A stretch of DNA of 64,000 nucleotides from Paenibacillus pedocola (GTDB taxonomy: Bacteria; Bacillota; Bacilli; Paenibacillales; Paenibacillaceae): the NCBI RefSeq assembly GCF_031599675.1, contig NZ_CP134223.1, forward strand, positions 1,116,001-1,180,000, in the 5' to 3' direction. The translations under genes were made by a program, and so were the position numbers. The notes under the pieces are model-generated. The model saw only the letters and a program-made list of their open reading frames with translations, was not told where the DNA came from and ran no database searches. This document shows, in pieces, positions 1-7,846 of the stretch; the stretch's first letter is position 1; each line of letters opens with the position of its first letter.

Positions 1-1
1 T

Positions 2-979
2 ATGGTATTAATCCCGGTTCTGATCGGGATGACGATTATTGTATTCTCGATTATTCATGCCATTCCGGGTGATCCGGCAGAGACGATCCTCGGGCAAAAG
101 GCAACTGAACAGTCCAAACAGGCGTTACGTGAACAGCTCGGCCTCGATAAGCCGTGGCTGCAGCAGTATTTCAATTATATGGGGGATTTGCTGCAAGGCG
201 ATCTCGGGACTTCCATCCGTACTAAAACACCGATTGCCAAAGAAATTATGCCTTATCTTGCAGCTACACTGGAGCTTACGGCGGCCAGTATGCTGTTCGC
301 CACAATTGTAGGTGTTAATGCGGGGATTCTAAGCGCTTGGCGGCAGAATTCATGGTTTGACTATACTGCGATGATCATTGCACTCATTGGCGTATCTATG
401 CCGATCTTTTGGCTGGGGCTGATGGAGCAGCTGTTATTCGCACTGAAACTGCATTGGCTTCCTTCTATAGGAAGGATGGATCAGCGCAATCCGGTGGAGA
501 GCATCACTAATCTCTATATTATTGATACGATTATTGCTGGACAGTGGGGTCAGCTGTGGACAGTTATTAAGCATTTAATCCTGCCAAGCATAGCGCTCGG
601 CACCATTCCGATGGCGATTATCGCCCGGATGACCCGTTCCAGTATGCTGGAGGTTATGAACTCCGACTATATCCGTACGGCTAAAGCTAAAGGAATGTCG
701 CAATTCCTGGTCGTGTACAAGCATGCGCTGAAAAATGCCCTGATCCCAGTGTTAACGGTGGTGGGGCTGCAGACAGGCGCTCTGCTCGGCGGTGCCGTTT
801 TGACCGAGACGATTTTTGCTTGGCCTGGCGTGGGAAGGTATATATTTGAAGCGATAAGTGCCCGTGATTATCCTGTCATTCAGACCGGAATCCTGATTAT
901 TGCTTTTATTTTCGTCGTTATTAATCTGCTTGTGGATCTGCTTTATGCGGCCGTTGATCCGCGCATTAACTACAAGTGA
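2..979 (+). CDS. dppB: ABC transporter permease, DppB/OppB family (5' end cut off)
   Basis: Membrane permease subunit of a peptide/nickel-type ABC importer. The reading frame is already open at the window edge, and the first visible residues (MVLIPVLIGMTIIVFSIIH) correspond to the middle of the first transmembrane helix of this family, so the true start lies upstream. The family hallmark HAIPGDPAE follows the first helix. The conserved cytoplasmic EAA region is seen near ALKNALIPVLTVVGLQTG, followed by ETIFAWPGVGRY. It is followed directly by a second permease, the usual dppB-dppC order. Membership of the family is clear; the substrate (dipeptide, oligopeptide, nickel or other) cannot be told without the binding protein and ATPases. 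Confidence 0.9.
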   Translation: MVLIPVLIGMTIIVFSIIHAIPGDPAETILGQKATEQSKQALREQLGLDKPWLQQYFNYMGDLLQGDLGTSIRTKTPIAKEIMPYLAATLELTAASMLFATIVGVNAGILSAWRQNSWFDYTAMIIALIGVSMPIFWLGLMEQLLFALKLHWLPSIGRMDQRNPVESITNLYIIDTIIAGQWGQLWTVIKHLILPSIALGTIPMAIIARMTRSSMLEVMNSDYIRTAKAKGMSQFLVVYKHALKNALIPVLTVVGLQTGALLGGAVLTETIFAWPGVGRYIFEAISARDYPVIQTGILIIAFIFVVINLLVDLLYAAVDPRINYK

Positions 980-990
980 GGGGTGAACCG

Positions 991-1884
991 ATGGGACAAG
1001 CAACAGTTAACGTAACACCCCCGAATGTACAGGCCGAAAAGGTTTCCGGACCTTGGCGTGATGCGTGGAAGGCTTTCCGCAAAAATAAGACGGCGATGCT
1101 CGGGCTTTGTATTATTGTGTTTTTTGTGCTGATAGCGCTGCTGGCGCCATTTATTGCCCCTTATGGTTATAAGGAGCAGGAGCTGGTAAACCGGCTGAAG
1201 GCGCCTTCTGCCGATCATTGGTTCGGTACTGATGATCTGGGGAGAGATTTGTTCACCCGGATTCTATACGGTGCCCGCATTTCACTGTGGGTGGGATTCT
1301 TCTCGGTCATCGGATCGATCGCCGTAGGGACTTTTCTGGGAGTGTTGGCCGGGTTTTACGGCAAATGGATCGATATGCTCATATCCCGGATGTTTGATAT
1401 TCTGCTGGCATTTCCGAGCATTCTGCTGGCGATTGCGATTGTGGCCATTCTCGGGCCTTCGCTGCAAAATGCGCTTTATGCCATTGCAATCGTTAATATT
1501 CCTACGTATGGACGGCTGGTGCGGGCGAAGGTCCTTTCCCTGAAATCGGAGGAATACATTACGGCAGCCCGGGCGATTGGAATGAAGAACTCGCGGATTC
1601 TGTTGACCCATATTCTGCCTAACAGTCTGACGCCTATTATAGTGCAGGGCACGTTAGGAATCGCTACTGCGATTATCGAGGCGGCTGCACTCGGCTTCCT
1701 GGGGCTCGGCGCCCAGCCGCCGGACCCTGAATGGGGGAAGATGCTTTCAGATTCCCGGCAGTTCATTCAGAAGGCGCCGTGGACGGTGATTTTTCCCGGC
1801 CTGTCCATTATGCTGACTGTGCTGGGCTTCAACCTGATGGGGGACGGCCTGCGTGATGTGCTCGACCCGCGGATGAAAAATTAG
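991..1884 (+). CDS. dppC: ABC transporter permease, DppC/OppC family
   Basis: Second permease of the same importer, 297 residues. The ATG at 991 is chosen because AGGGGTG lies just upstream (about 979-985); a GTG at 976 is in frame but would overlap the previous stop and has no ribosome site. Family features seen: the N-terminal region WRDAWKAFRKNKTAMLGL before the first membrane helix, the periplasmic DHWFGTDDLGRDLFTRILYGAR motif region, and the EAA-type loop around TAARAIGMKNSRILLTHILPN. The C-terminus GDGLRDVLDPR is typical. It starts 12 bp after the first permease stops and is probably co-transcribed with it. A hairpin terminator follows, so no ATPase gene lies downstream in this operon. 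Confidence 0.92.
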   Translation: MGQATVNVTPPNVQAEKVSGPWRDAWKAFRKNKTAMLGLCIIVFFVLIALLAPFIAPYGYKEQELVNRLKAPSADHWFGTDDLGRDLFTRILYGARISLWVGFFSVIGSIAVGTFLGVLAGFYGKWIDMLISRMFDILLAFPSILLAIAIVAILGPSLQNALYAIAIVNIPTYGRLVRAKVLSLKSEEYITAARAIGMKNSRILLTHILPNSLTPIIVQGTLGIATAIIEAAALGFLGLGAQPPDPEWGKMLSDSRQFIQKAPWTVIFPGLSIMLTVLGFNLMGDGLRDVLDPRMKN

Positions 1885-1930
1885 GGTAAGTAAGTTGGTC
1901 CAAAGGTATATAGATTGTATAAAAGAAATC

Positions 1931-1988
1931 TCTCTTTTAAAATGGTTGGACGCACTTCCATTTAACAAAAGAGTGGTTTCTTTTTTTT
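1931..1988 (+). terminator. Likely rho-independent terminator after the permease operon
   Basis: An arm TCTCTTTTAAAATGG (from 1931) can pair with CCATTTAACAAAAGAG (1958-1973) with small bulges, and a run of eight T residues follows at 1980-1988. The stem is AT-rich, so the call is moderate. Confidence 0.6.
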
Positions 1989-2037
1989 GCGTTTTTATAG
2001 ATGTTATAGTCCATTGCCCGTTTAAACAGCGGAGAGA

Positions 2038-2170
2038 ACGGAACGATTGTGGAAAAGCGGTAGCGGTCGCCTTGGTCTCCGGATTTTCACCGCTAAGGGG
2101 AATGAAAAAAATCTGGAGAGCACAGCGATTGGAACAACGTTTCGTTCGCGGAGCGTCCTCACCAAGCACA
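2038..2170. repeat. Dispersed intergenic hairpin repeat, copy A
   Basis: This stretch of the 487-bp gap before modA resembles the sequence at 27391-27510. Shared blocks are 'ggaac..tg..', 'tagcg.tcgcct', 'gtct.c.gattt', 'ccgctaa', 'aaatctg.aga', 'cagcg..cggaa'. The core forms a 12-bp stem: TCTCCGGATTTT at 2076-2087 pairs with AAAATCTGGAGA at 2108-2119, with one G-U wobble. Short open frames across it have no ribosome sites and look spurious. It is likely a non-coding repeat; its family and function are not known to me. Confidence 0.6.
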
Positions 2171-2261
2171 ACCGTTTATCCAACTCCAAAAACAAGGGGG
2201 TTCCCAGTGATTTCATGGCTTATGGGACACCTCTTATTATTTTAAAGAATAACTAATCTAT

Positions 2262-2330
2262 ACTATACATAGCTAAATATAAGTAAACATAATCAAACGT
2301 ATAGTAAAACAAAAAAGGATATGCTAGAAT
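2262..2330 (+). promoter_or_regulatory. Putative modA promoter with upstream dyad
   Basis: An extended -10 box TGCTAGAAT ends at 2330, about 40 bp before the modA start; no good -35 is visible. Upstream is an inverted repeat ACTATAC (2262-2268) / GTATAGT (2299-2305) in very AT-rich DNA. It could be the operator for the molybdate-responsive regulator encoded at 3960-4976, but this is inference from position. Confidence 0.35.
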
Positions 2331-2371
2331 ATCATCTAAATATATAAGATGCAGGAACGGGAGGGATAGGA

Positions 2372-3154
2372 ATGTTCAAGAAATTAGCAGTAGGAGTTAT
2401 GTCTGTCTTGCTGGTTTCAGGCTTAGTGGCAGCATTCGGAGGCCAACTGGAGGCGGCTACGAAGAAGACGGAAATAATTGTATCGGCGGCGGCAAGTCTG
2501 CAAGACAGTCTGGATAAGATCGCCGAGCTCTATGAGAAGCAGCATCCCGATATTGATCTTGTTTTCAACTACGGCGCTTCTGGCACCTTGCAGAAGCAAA
2601 TTGAACAAGGCGCTCCTGCTGATCTGTTCTTCTCTGCCGGGGATAAGCAAATGAAGGCGCTGGTGGATGGCGGGCTTATCACTGCTCATAAAGAATTACT
2701 GAAGAATCAGCTGGTGCTTGTGGTGCCTTCCGATTCCACAGCCCGCATCACCACAATTACACAGCTTACGGATAAATCCTTTAAAAAGGTAGCTGTCGGC
2801 CAGCCGGAATCGGTGCCGGCCGGCCAATATGCGCAGCAGGCTTTGACTGCCAAGAAGGTGTGGAACACATTGCAAAGCAAACTGGTCTTTGCCAAGGATG
2901 TACGCCAGGTGCTCTCGTATGTAGAGACTGGGAATGCGGATGCCGGTTTTGTCTATAAGACCGATGCCCTGACTTCCGGGAAAGTGAAGATCGCGCTTAC
3001 GGTAGGAGCAAATGTGCACACTGCGATTAATTATCCGGTTGGAGTTGTCAAAGAATCGGATCACCTTACGGCAGCTAAAGCCTTTTACGATTATGTGCAG
3101 ACCAAAGAAGCTGGCAGCATCTTCACTGGTTACGGATTTACGCTGGCTAAATAA
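2372..3154 (+). CDS. modA: Molybdate ABC transporter, substrate-binding protein
   Basis: Extracytoplasmic binding protein that captures molybdate (or tungstate) for the ModB permease; 260 residues. A signal peptide is seen at residues 1-27 (KK, then a hydrophobic stretch, then A-A cleavage region GGQLEAA). The mature N-terminus IIVSAAASLQDSLDKIAELY and the segments FNYGASGTLQKQIEQGAPADLFFSA and QPESVPAGQYAQQAL are characteristic of ModA. No lipobox cysteine is visible, which is unusual for a Gram-positive binding protein and would leave the protein unanchored. The start follows the strong site GGGAGGGAT. The permease gene follows after 32 bp. Confidence 0.93.
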   Translation: MFKKLAVGVMSVLLVSGLVAAFGGQLEAATKKTEIIVSAAASLQDSLDKIAELYEKQHPDIDLVFNYGASGTLQKQIEQGAPADLFFSAGDKQMKALVDGGLITAHKELLKNQLVLVVPSDSTARITTITQLTDKSFKKVAVGQPESVPAGQYAQQALTAKKVWNTLQSKLVFAKDVRQVLSYVETGNADAGFVYKTDALTSGKVKIALTVGANVHTAINYPVGVVKESDHLTAAKAFYDYVQTKEAGSIFTGYGFTLAK

Positions 3155-3186
3155 TTTAGAATGATGATAAGCGGGGTGGGGATCGG

Positions 3187-3849
3187 ATGGGGATGAACTG
3201 GACTGATTTTTTCGCCCCGGTCTGGCTTTCGGTCAAAATCTCTTTAATTACCAGTATAATTGTATTCATTCTGGCTACCTATGCGGCCAAGCTGATGGCG
3301 GGCCGGAAGTTTCCGGGACACAATCTGGTTGAGACCGTGCTGCTGCTGCCGCTTGTCCTGCCGCCTACTGTAGTGGGATTCGTGCTTTTGGTAATCCTGG
3401 GGCGCAGGAGCTGGGTTGGCAGGCTGTATGAGCAGTTTACGCAGCATACCATCCTGTTCACTTGGGGGGCAGCCGTTATCGCAGCGGTGGTTGTCGCTTT
3501 TCCGCTCGTATACAGAACTGTTAAAGCTGGGTTCGAAGGCGTAGAGAAGGATCTCGAAGATGCCGCCCGCGCTCAGGGGGCCAGTGAGCTTCAGGTTCTG
3601 CGCTATGTGACGCTTCCGCTGGCCAGCCGCTCGCTGGCTGCGGGTTATGTGCTGGGCTTCGCCCGGGGGCTTGGGGAATTTGGCGCCACGATCATGGTGG
3701 CGGGCAACATTCCCGGCCGCACCCAAACCGTGCCGACCGCGATTTATGTAGCTGTTGACGGCGGGAATATGACGCTTGCCTGGATGTGGGTCTGCTCGAT
3801 TATTGCCATTTCGGCCCTAATGCTGATGTTCGTCAACCGCCGTTCCTGA
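3187..3849 (+). CDS. modB: Molybdate ABC transporter permease
   Basis: Membrane channel of the molybdate importer, 220 residues with about five transmembrane segments. The motif LLPLVLPPTVVGFVLL after the second helix and the ATPase-docking loop DAARAQGASELQVLRYVTLPLA (about residues 124-145) are typical of ModB/CysT-type permeases. Two ATGs (3187 and 3193) follow the GGGGTGGGG site; 3187 is taken. No ATPase gene (modC) follows: a terminator and the convergent regulator come next, so the ATPase must be encoded elsewhere or be shared with another importer. Confidence 0.92.
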   Translation: MGMNWTDFFAPVWLSVKISLITSIIVFILATYAAKLMAGRKFPGHNLVETVLLLPLVLPPTVVGFVLLVILGRRSWVGRLYEQFTQHTILFTWGAAVIAAVVVAFPLVYRTVKAGFEGVEKDLEDAARAQGASELQVLRYVTLPLASRSLAAGYVLGFARGLGEFGATIMVAGNIPGRTQTVPTAIYVAVDGGNMTLAWMWVCSIIAISALMLMFVNRRS

Positions 3850-3861
3850 AGCGTAGAATGC

Positions 3862-3906
3862 AAAAACTCCGGCTATGCCTGTGTAACCAGGTAAGCCGGA
3901 GTTTTT
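3862..3906. terminator. Bidirectional terminator between modB and the convergent regulator
   Basis: AAAAACTCCGGC pairs with GCCGGAGTTTTT, with an inner CCTG/CAGG helix. A-runs and T-runs flank the stem on both sides, so it can serve both converging genes. Confidence 0.9.
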
Positions 3907-3915
3907 GTGTGCAGC

Positions 3916-3970
3916 TTAACTCTCATTTAACTCTCATTTAACTCTCATTTAACTCTCATTTAACTCTCAT
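3916..3970. repeat. Five perfect tandem copies of an 11-bp unit at the regulator stop codon
   Basis: The unit TTAACTCTCAT occurs five times without a change (starts at 3916, 3927, 3938, 3949, 3960). The copy nearest the gene supplies its last codons and stop (reverse strand: GAG AGT TAA). The other four lie between the stop and the terminator. Because the stop is in the first unit, copy-number changes would not alter the protein. Confidence 0.95.
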
Positions 3971-4976
3971 AAATTATCCTGCCTGTATCGGAAAGATCAT
4001 AGCTGTGGATGGAGCTAAGCTCGCTCTTAAAGGCAGAGGAGCGCAGAATATCAAGCACTGCACTGATCCACTGTTCATTCCCAGGCTTCTTGAGCATGAC
4101 CAGATCGTAACGTTCCTTGATCAGCGGAATGAATTCAAGTCCATCAACAATTTTGGCCGCCTTCTCAGTGCCGATGCCGACATCGGCTTCGCCGCGGGAC
4201 ACTCTTCCGGCAACAGCTAAGTGGCTGTTCTCCTCGGTGTCATATCCGATTAGCTCTGCGGCGCGGATGCTGTGCAGACGCAGCTGCTCGTCCAGCAGGA
4301 CCCGTGCGCCGGAGCCGCGTTCCCGGTTAATCAGCTTCAGCTCCTTCTGCTGCAAATCCGACCAGCTCCGGATGTTCTTCGGGTTGCCCTTCTGTACATA
4401 GAACCCTGCACTGCGTGCCAGCAAATGGACTACGATATAAGAGGAACCGACCAGAAGCCTGCGGATATAAGGAAGGTTATATTCGCCTGTATCGCCATCC
4501 AGCAAATGAGTGCTGACGATGTCGGATTCGCCATGATACATGGCGATCAGGCTGTCCAGACTGCCTGCATAAGAACGGAGCGGGCGGGTGGACGGGAGGC
4601 TGCGTTCCAGATGGCTGGCCAGAATATCCAGCGACATGTCCTGTCCGGTAATGACAACATTCGTTCCCGCAGCTTTATTGGAATACCCCGCAGGCTGGGC
4701 GAGATGAAGCGGCACCGAGAATGTGGCTGGAGGCAGCACGAACGGGGTGGCAGGCGGCAGAGTGGAGGATGCTGCTGGACCTCCCTGCAGGCCGGCGGCA
4801 GAGCTGCTGCGTGAGTTCTGCTTGTAGGCCTCAAGATCGGTATGGTCCACCCGCATTTGCTTACCTACGCGGTAAGAAGGCAGCTCGCCTTTTTTGATCA
4901 GGTCATAGACCTTTAACTTGGATATCTTCAACAACCGGGCGATTTCCTCGGTAGTGTAGGAAGTGTTCTCGGACAT
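3960..4976 (-). CDS. HTH regulator with periplasmic-binding-protein-like molybdate domain
   Basis: Probable transcription regulator of molybdate uptake, 338 residues. Residues about 7-52 are an excisionase/MerR-like helix-turn-helix (YTTEEIARLLKISKLKVYDLIKKG, then a wing with RVGKQMRV). A low-complexity linker rich in S, A, P and Q follows (about 55-105). Residues about 110-335 resemble the ModA-like ligand-binding fold used as a sensor in this family (HLLDGDTGEYN, LINRERGSGARVLLDEQL, GEADVGIGTEKAA). The start follows GGAGG on the reverse strand. It converges on modAB and shares their terminator. Ligand identity (molybdate, tungstate or cofactor) is inferred from context. Confidence 0.85.
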   Translation of the reverse strand: MSENTSYTTEEIARLLKISKLKVYDLIKKGELPSYRVGKQMRVDHTDLEAYKQNSRSSSAAGLQGGPAASSTLPPATPFVLPPATFSVPLHLAQPAGYSNKAAGTNVVITGQDMSLDILASHLERSLPSTRPLRSYAGSLDSLIAMYHGESDIVSTHLLDGDTGEYNLPYIRRLLVGSSYIVVHLLARSAGFYVQKGNPKNIRSWSDLQQKELKLINRERGSGARVLLDEQLRLHSIRAAELIGYDTEENSHLAVAGRVSRGEADVGIGTEKAAKIVDGLEFIPLIKERYDLVMLKKPGNEQWISAVLDILRSSAFKSELSSIHSYDLSDTGRIIYES

Positions 4977-5096
4977 AGGGGAAAGCCTCCTAAAGGATGC
5001 ACTGCTCCAGCGCTCATTAAGTCTTGATGATAGCTCAAGACTACCTTATTTTGAAGACCCGTGCAATTAAAGAACCTTGAGGAGTCAGCGAATTGA

Positions 5097-5870
5097 TTAA
5101 TAAGCCAGTTGTCTGTTGTTTTCCGCTTTCTCGGTATTCGCCAGTCCGATCAGCTCGGAGACGGTAACAAAACGGAAGCCCTGTTTCTCCAGTGCAGGCA
5201 AAATAATCTGGAGGGCTTCCCTCGTCTGAGATTGCCCGTGAACATAGTCGTGGAAGAGCACAATATCGCCGCTATGGGCGTTCTTGATGACTTTATTAGA
5301 GATGCTCCATACCCCTGGACGGTTCCAGTCGCGTGTATCCTGATGCCAGGACCACAGTACCGGCTTCAGTCCCATGCGGTTGGAGACGTCCACCAGGGTT
5401 TCGTCATACATTCCGCCTGGTGGTCTGAACAGACTGCTGTGCCGGCCCGAAATCTTTATAATCTCATTCTCTGTCAGCTCCAGTTCCTTCATAACCTGCT
5501 CTGCGGAGATTGGTTTTTTGAAATAAACGTGATTGTACGTATGATTAGCCAGCTCGTGCCCTTCGTAGATTACGCGTTTGGCAATCTCAGGATAAGCAGC
5601 GATTTTTTTGCCGATGGCAAAAAAAGTGCATTTGGCGTTGTAATCATGCAGCACATTGAGAATTTGAGTGGTTTCCGTCGGATCTGGACCGTCGTCAAAG
5701 GTTAGGGCGATCACCTTTTGACTGGTTGGCACTTCCCAGATCATATCCCCCTTCTGCTCGTAATAATAGCGGTTTTTGACATCTGAACGGGCCAGCAGCG
5801 GGTTTGAGCAGCCGAGCAGAAGTACCAGTGCAGTGAGTGTCACGGCGGAAATGCGGCAGCTTGTTTTCAT
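5097..5870 (-). CDS. Polysaccharide deacetylase, putative lipoprotein
   Basis: Secreted NodB-type carbohydrate esterase (CE4), 257 residues, probably acting on peptidoglycan or another N-acetylated glycan outside the cell. The N-terminus has a lipobox (ALVLLLGC, Cys at residue 21), so it is likely lipid-anchored. The catalytic motifs are in order: TFDDGPD (metal-binding aspartates), ELANHTYNH (HTxxH type), RPPGGMY, a W/D motif in WSWHQDTRDW, and IVLFHD near the end. It stands alone, transcribed away from the dGTPase gene. The target glycan is not determinable from sequence; PdaA/PdaB-like spore or wall roles are possible. Confidence 0.9.
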   Translation of the reverse strand: MKTSCRISAVTLTALVLLLGCSNPLLARSDVKNRYYYEQKGDMIWEVPTSQKVIALTFDDGPDPTETTQILNVLHDYNAKCTFFAIGKKIAAYPEIAKRVIYEGHELANHTYNHVYFKKPISAEQVMKELELTENEIIKISGRHSSLFRPPGGMYDETLVDVSNRMGLKPVLWSWHQDTRDWNRPGVWSISNKVIKNAHSGDIVLFHDYVHGQSQTREALQIILPALEKQGFRFVTVSELIGLANTEKAENNRQLAY

Positions 5871-5997
5871 GGGTATCTCAGTTCACTCCATACCGGACCC
5901 GCCTCTGGAGAAACGGGCTATTTTGACATTAGAATGCACCATGACTGCGGTGAAATATTCACTATGGACCGGACAGGATGTATATTTCTATTTTAGA

Positions 5998-6027
5998 GTG
6001 AAAGTTTTGCAGGAAATGAATTATAAT
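5998..6027 (+). promoter_or_regulatory. Putative vegetative promoter of the dGTPase gene
   Basis: A consensus -10 TATAAT lies at 6022-6027, about 40 bp before the start codon, with a weak -35 GTGAAA at 5998-6003 (18-bp spacer). Confidence 0.5.
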
Positions 6028-6065
6028 GTAGTACTAAATACAGAAACAGGATAGGGGCAGCGGAT

Positions 6066-7475
6066 ATGACACTTATTGAGAAAAGAGAGCATCGGCAATA
6101 TCCGGAAATTACCCGTCTGGAAACGTCACGAGCCGCCTATGAGCGTGATTATTCACGCCTGATCCATTCGCCGACTTTTCGCCGGCTGCAAGGTAAATCA
6201 CAGGTGTTCGGCGCCGGAACCGGCGATTATTACCGGACGCGGCTTACCCATTCACTGGAGGTAGCGCAAATCGCCCGGGAAGCGGCCAAAAGCCTTCTGC
6301 GCTCCTACCCGGAAGTGGAGACAGGACAAGCGGATAATCCGGGCCTGGTCATTGATCCGGAGGTGGTGGAATGTGCCGCCATCGCCCATGATTTTGGGCA
6401 CCCGCCGTTTGGGCACAAGGGGGAAGAGGTGCTCGATAATATTTTGGAGCAGCTCATTGCCAAGAAGGCAGCTGAAGAAGCGCTGAAGTCAGGCGCGGGT
6501 CCGGTACAGGAACAGATTATCCACGGGAATATGAAAAGGCAGTATGAGCATTTTGAAGGCAATGCGCATAACTTCCGTCTGATTATGTTTCTTGAGAAGC
6601 GCGAGAATATAGACGGCCTGAATCTTTCTGATGCCGTGCTGCTGGGGATCAACAAATATCCTTTTCCCGGCACGGTGCTTAAGAAAGGAATGTATCTGTC
6701 CGAATGGAATTATATCTCGGAGATACGGGAAACGTGGGGAGTTCCTGCAGGAAAGAAGACGCTGGAAGCCCAGCTCATGGATCTGTGCGATGATATCGCC
6801 TACTCTGCGCATGATCTGGAGGACGGGATTAAGGCGGGTAAAATCGAAGTGCATGAACATTTCATGCATGATGCCTACATTCAGCGGCTGATCGTAGAGA
6901 AAATCACGACGCTGGAGGATTCCTTCTGGACGGGCTGGAAGCCCGAGGCCATCCATACGAAAGTCGAAGAAGTATTAAGCGATTTCCTTCGGGTCTGGAT
7001 GGAAAAGATGCCGACCTGCGAAAATGATTATTCCCGTACCCGCCGTGAGGTTAAAGCCTACTGGGTCAGCACCTTTGTCGCCAGTCTGGGGGTTATCCAT
7101 GACGGAGACTGGAAGAAGGTTACCTTTATCAAGGATGGCAAAGAGGACGAGGATATGCTGCGGACGGTCAGTGTGCTCAAAAGCTTCGCCTGGGTGACGA
7201 TGATCCGTGATCTGCGTGTGCAGCGCCTGCAAAAACGCAGCGAGTGGATTTTGCGGCGGCTGTGGGCGGCGTTCAATGATCCGGAAACCTCGAAGGCGAT
7301 CATTCCGAGCGACTGGCTGCAGCGCTTCGAGAAGGATCAGCGGCAGAACAAGCCGATTTGGACCTGGGAGCATATGGTGATTGATTATATTGCCGGGATG
7401 ACGGATGCATTCGCCGAGAAAATATACAATGAACTGTATGGTTTGAAGGTAGGATCGATTTACGATTTGGATTAG
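6066..7475 (+). CDS. dgt: Deoxyguanosinetriphosphate triphosphohydrolase (dGTPase)
   Basis: HD-superfamily metal-dependent hydrolase that converts dGTP to deoxyguanosine and triphosphate, affecting dNTP pools; 469 residues, cytoplasmic. The N-terminal YSRLIHSPTFRRLQGKSQVFG and RTRLTHSLEVAQIAR (first metal histidine) are the dGTPase signature. The HD pair is in AAIAHDFGHPPFGHKGEE (about residues 103-120). A long helical C-terminal half includes CDDIAYSAHDLEDGIK with the later conserved Asp. The gene follows GGGGCAGCGGAT and stands alone with its own terminator. Confidence 0.93.
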   Translation: MTLIEKREHRQYPEITRLETSRAAYERDYSRLIHSPTFRRLQGKSQVFGAGTGDYYRTRLTHSLEVAQIAREAAKSLLRSYPEVETGQADNPGLVIDPEVVECAAIAHDFGHPPFGHKGEEVLDNILEQLIAKKAAEEALKSGAGPVQEQIIHGNMKRQYEHFEGNAHNFRLIMFLEKRENIDGLNLSDAVLLGINKYPFPGTVLKKGMYLSEWNYISEIRETWGVPAGKKTLEAQLMDLCDDIAYSAHDLEDGIKAGKIEVHEHFMHDAYIQRLIVEKITTLEDSFWTGWKPEAIHTKVEEVLSDFLRVWMEKMPTCENDYSRTRREVKAYWVSTFVASLGVIHDGDWKKVTFIKDGKEDEDMLRTVSVLKSFAWVTMIRDLRVQRLQKRSEWILRRLWAAFNDPETSKAIIPSDWLQRFEKDQRQNKPIWTWEHMVIDYIAGMTDAFAEKIYNELYGLKVGSIYDLD

Positions 7476-7481
7476 AAAAAC

Positions 7482-7521
7482 GAACCGGACCCGTTAAGGG
7501 TTCCGGGTTTTTTTTTTTCTG
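7482..7521 (+). terminator. Terminator after dgt
   Basis: CCGGACCC pairs with GGGTTCCGG (one bulge), followed by a run of ten or more T residues. The next 325 bp up to the mannanase gene are AT-rich, with short direct repeats of 'ttttctggt' near 7523-7575 and no credible gene. Confidence 0.85.
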
Positions 7522-7814
7522 TTTTTCTGGTCTTGGCTTTTCTTTTCTGGTGCTGATTTTAGTTTTCTGGTCTTGTATTGTGTTTTAGTTATTATTTTGT
7601 TAGTACTAAAATTGGACCTTTAGAATTATTTTTATACCCAAAGTGAGTTTGATTAATCTGAATATACCTTTATTTATCAAGGTTTTTTCGAAACATGGCT
7701 TATCTTAAATTTATATATCTTCAGCTGAAGGAATTATTTTATTTGAAAAAGTTATTGTTTAATTATTATTTAAGTGCTACTATTACCAGGAAGTTATTGG
7801 TGTGATTTTGTAAT

Positions 7815-7828
7815 TGAAAGCACTTACA
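7815..7828 (+). promoter_or_regulatory. Candidate CcpA (cre) site ahead of the mannanase gene
   Basis: TGAAAGCACTTACA matches the cre consensus TGAAARCGYTTWCN at 13 of 14 positions. It sits just before the ribosome site, where bound CcpA would block transcription. A second cre-like core, GAAAGCGCTTC, lies inside the gene at about 8753. This fits carbon catabolite repression of a glycan-degrading enzyme; it is inferred from sequence only. Confidence 0.5.
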
Positions 7829-7846
7829 CAAAAGGAGGATGAGGTA

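Noticed and set aside
1895..2256. Short open frames before modA
   Set aside because: They lie across the terminator and the hairpin repeat and lack ribosome sites.
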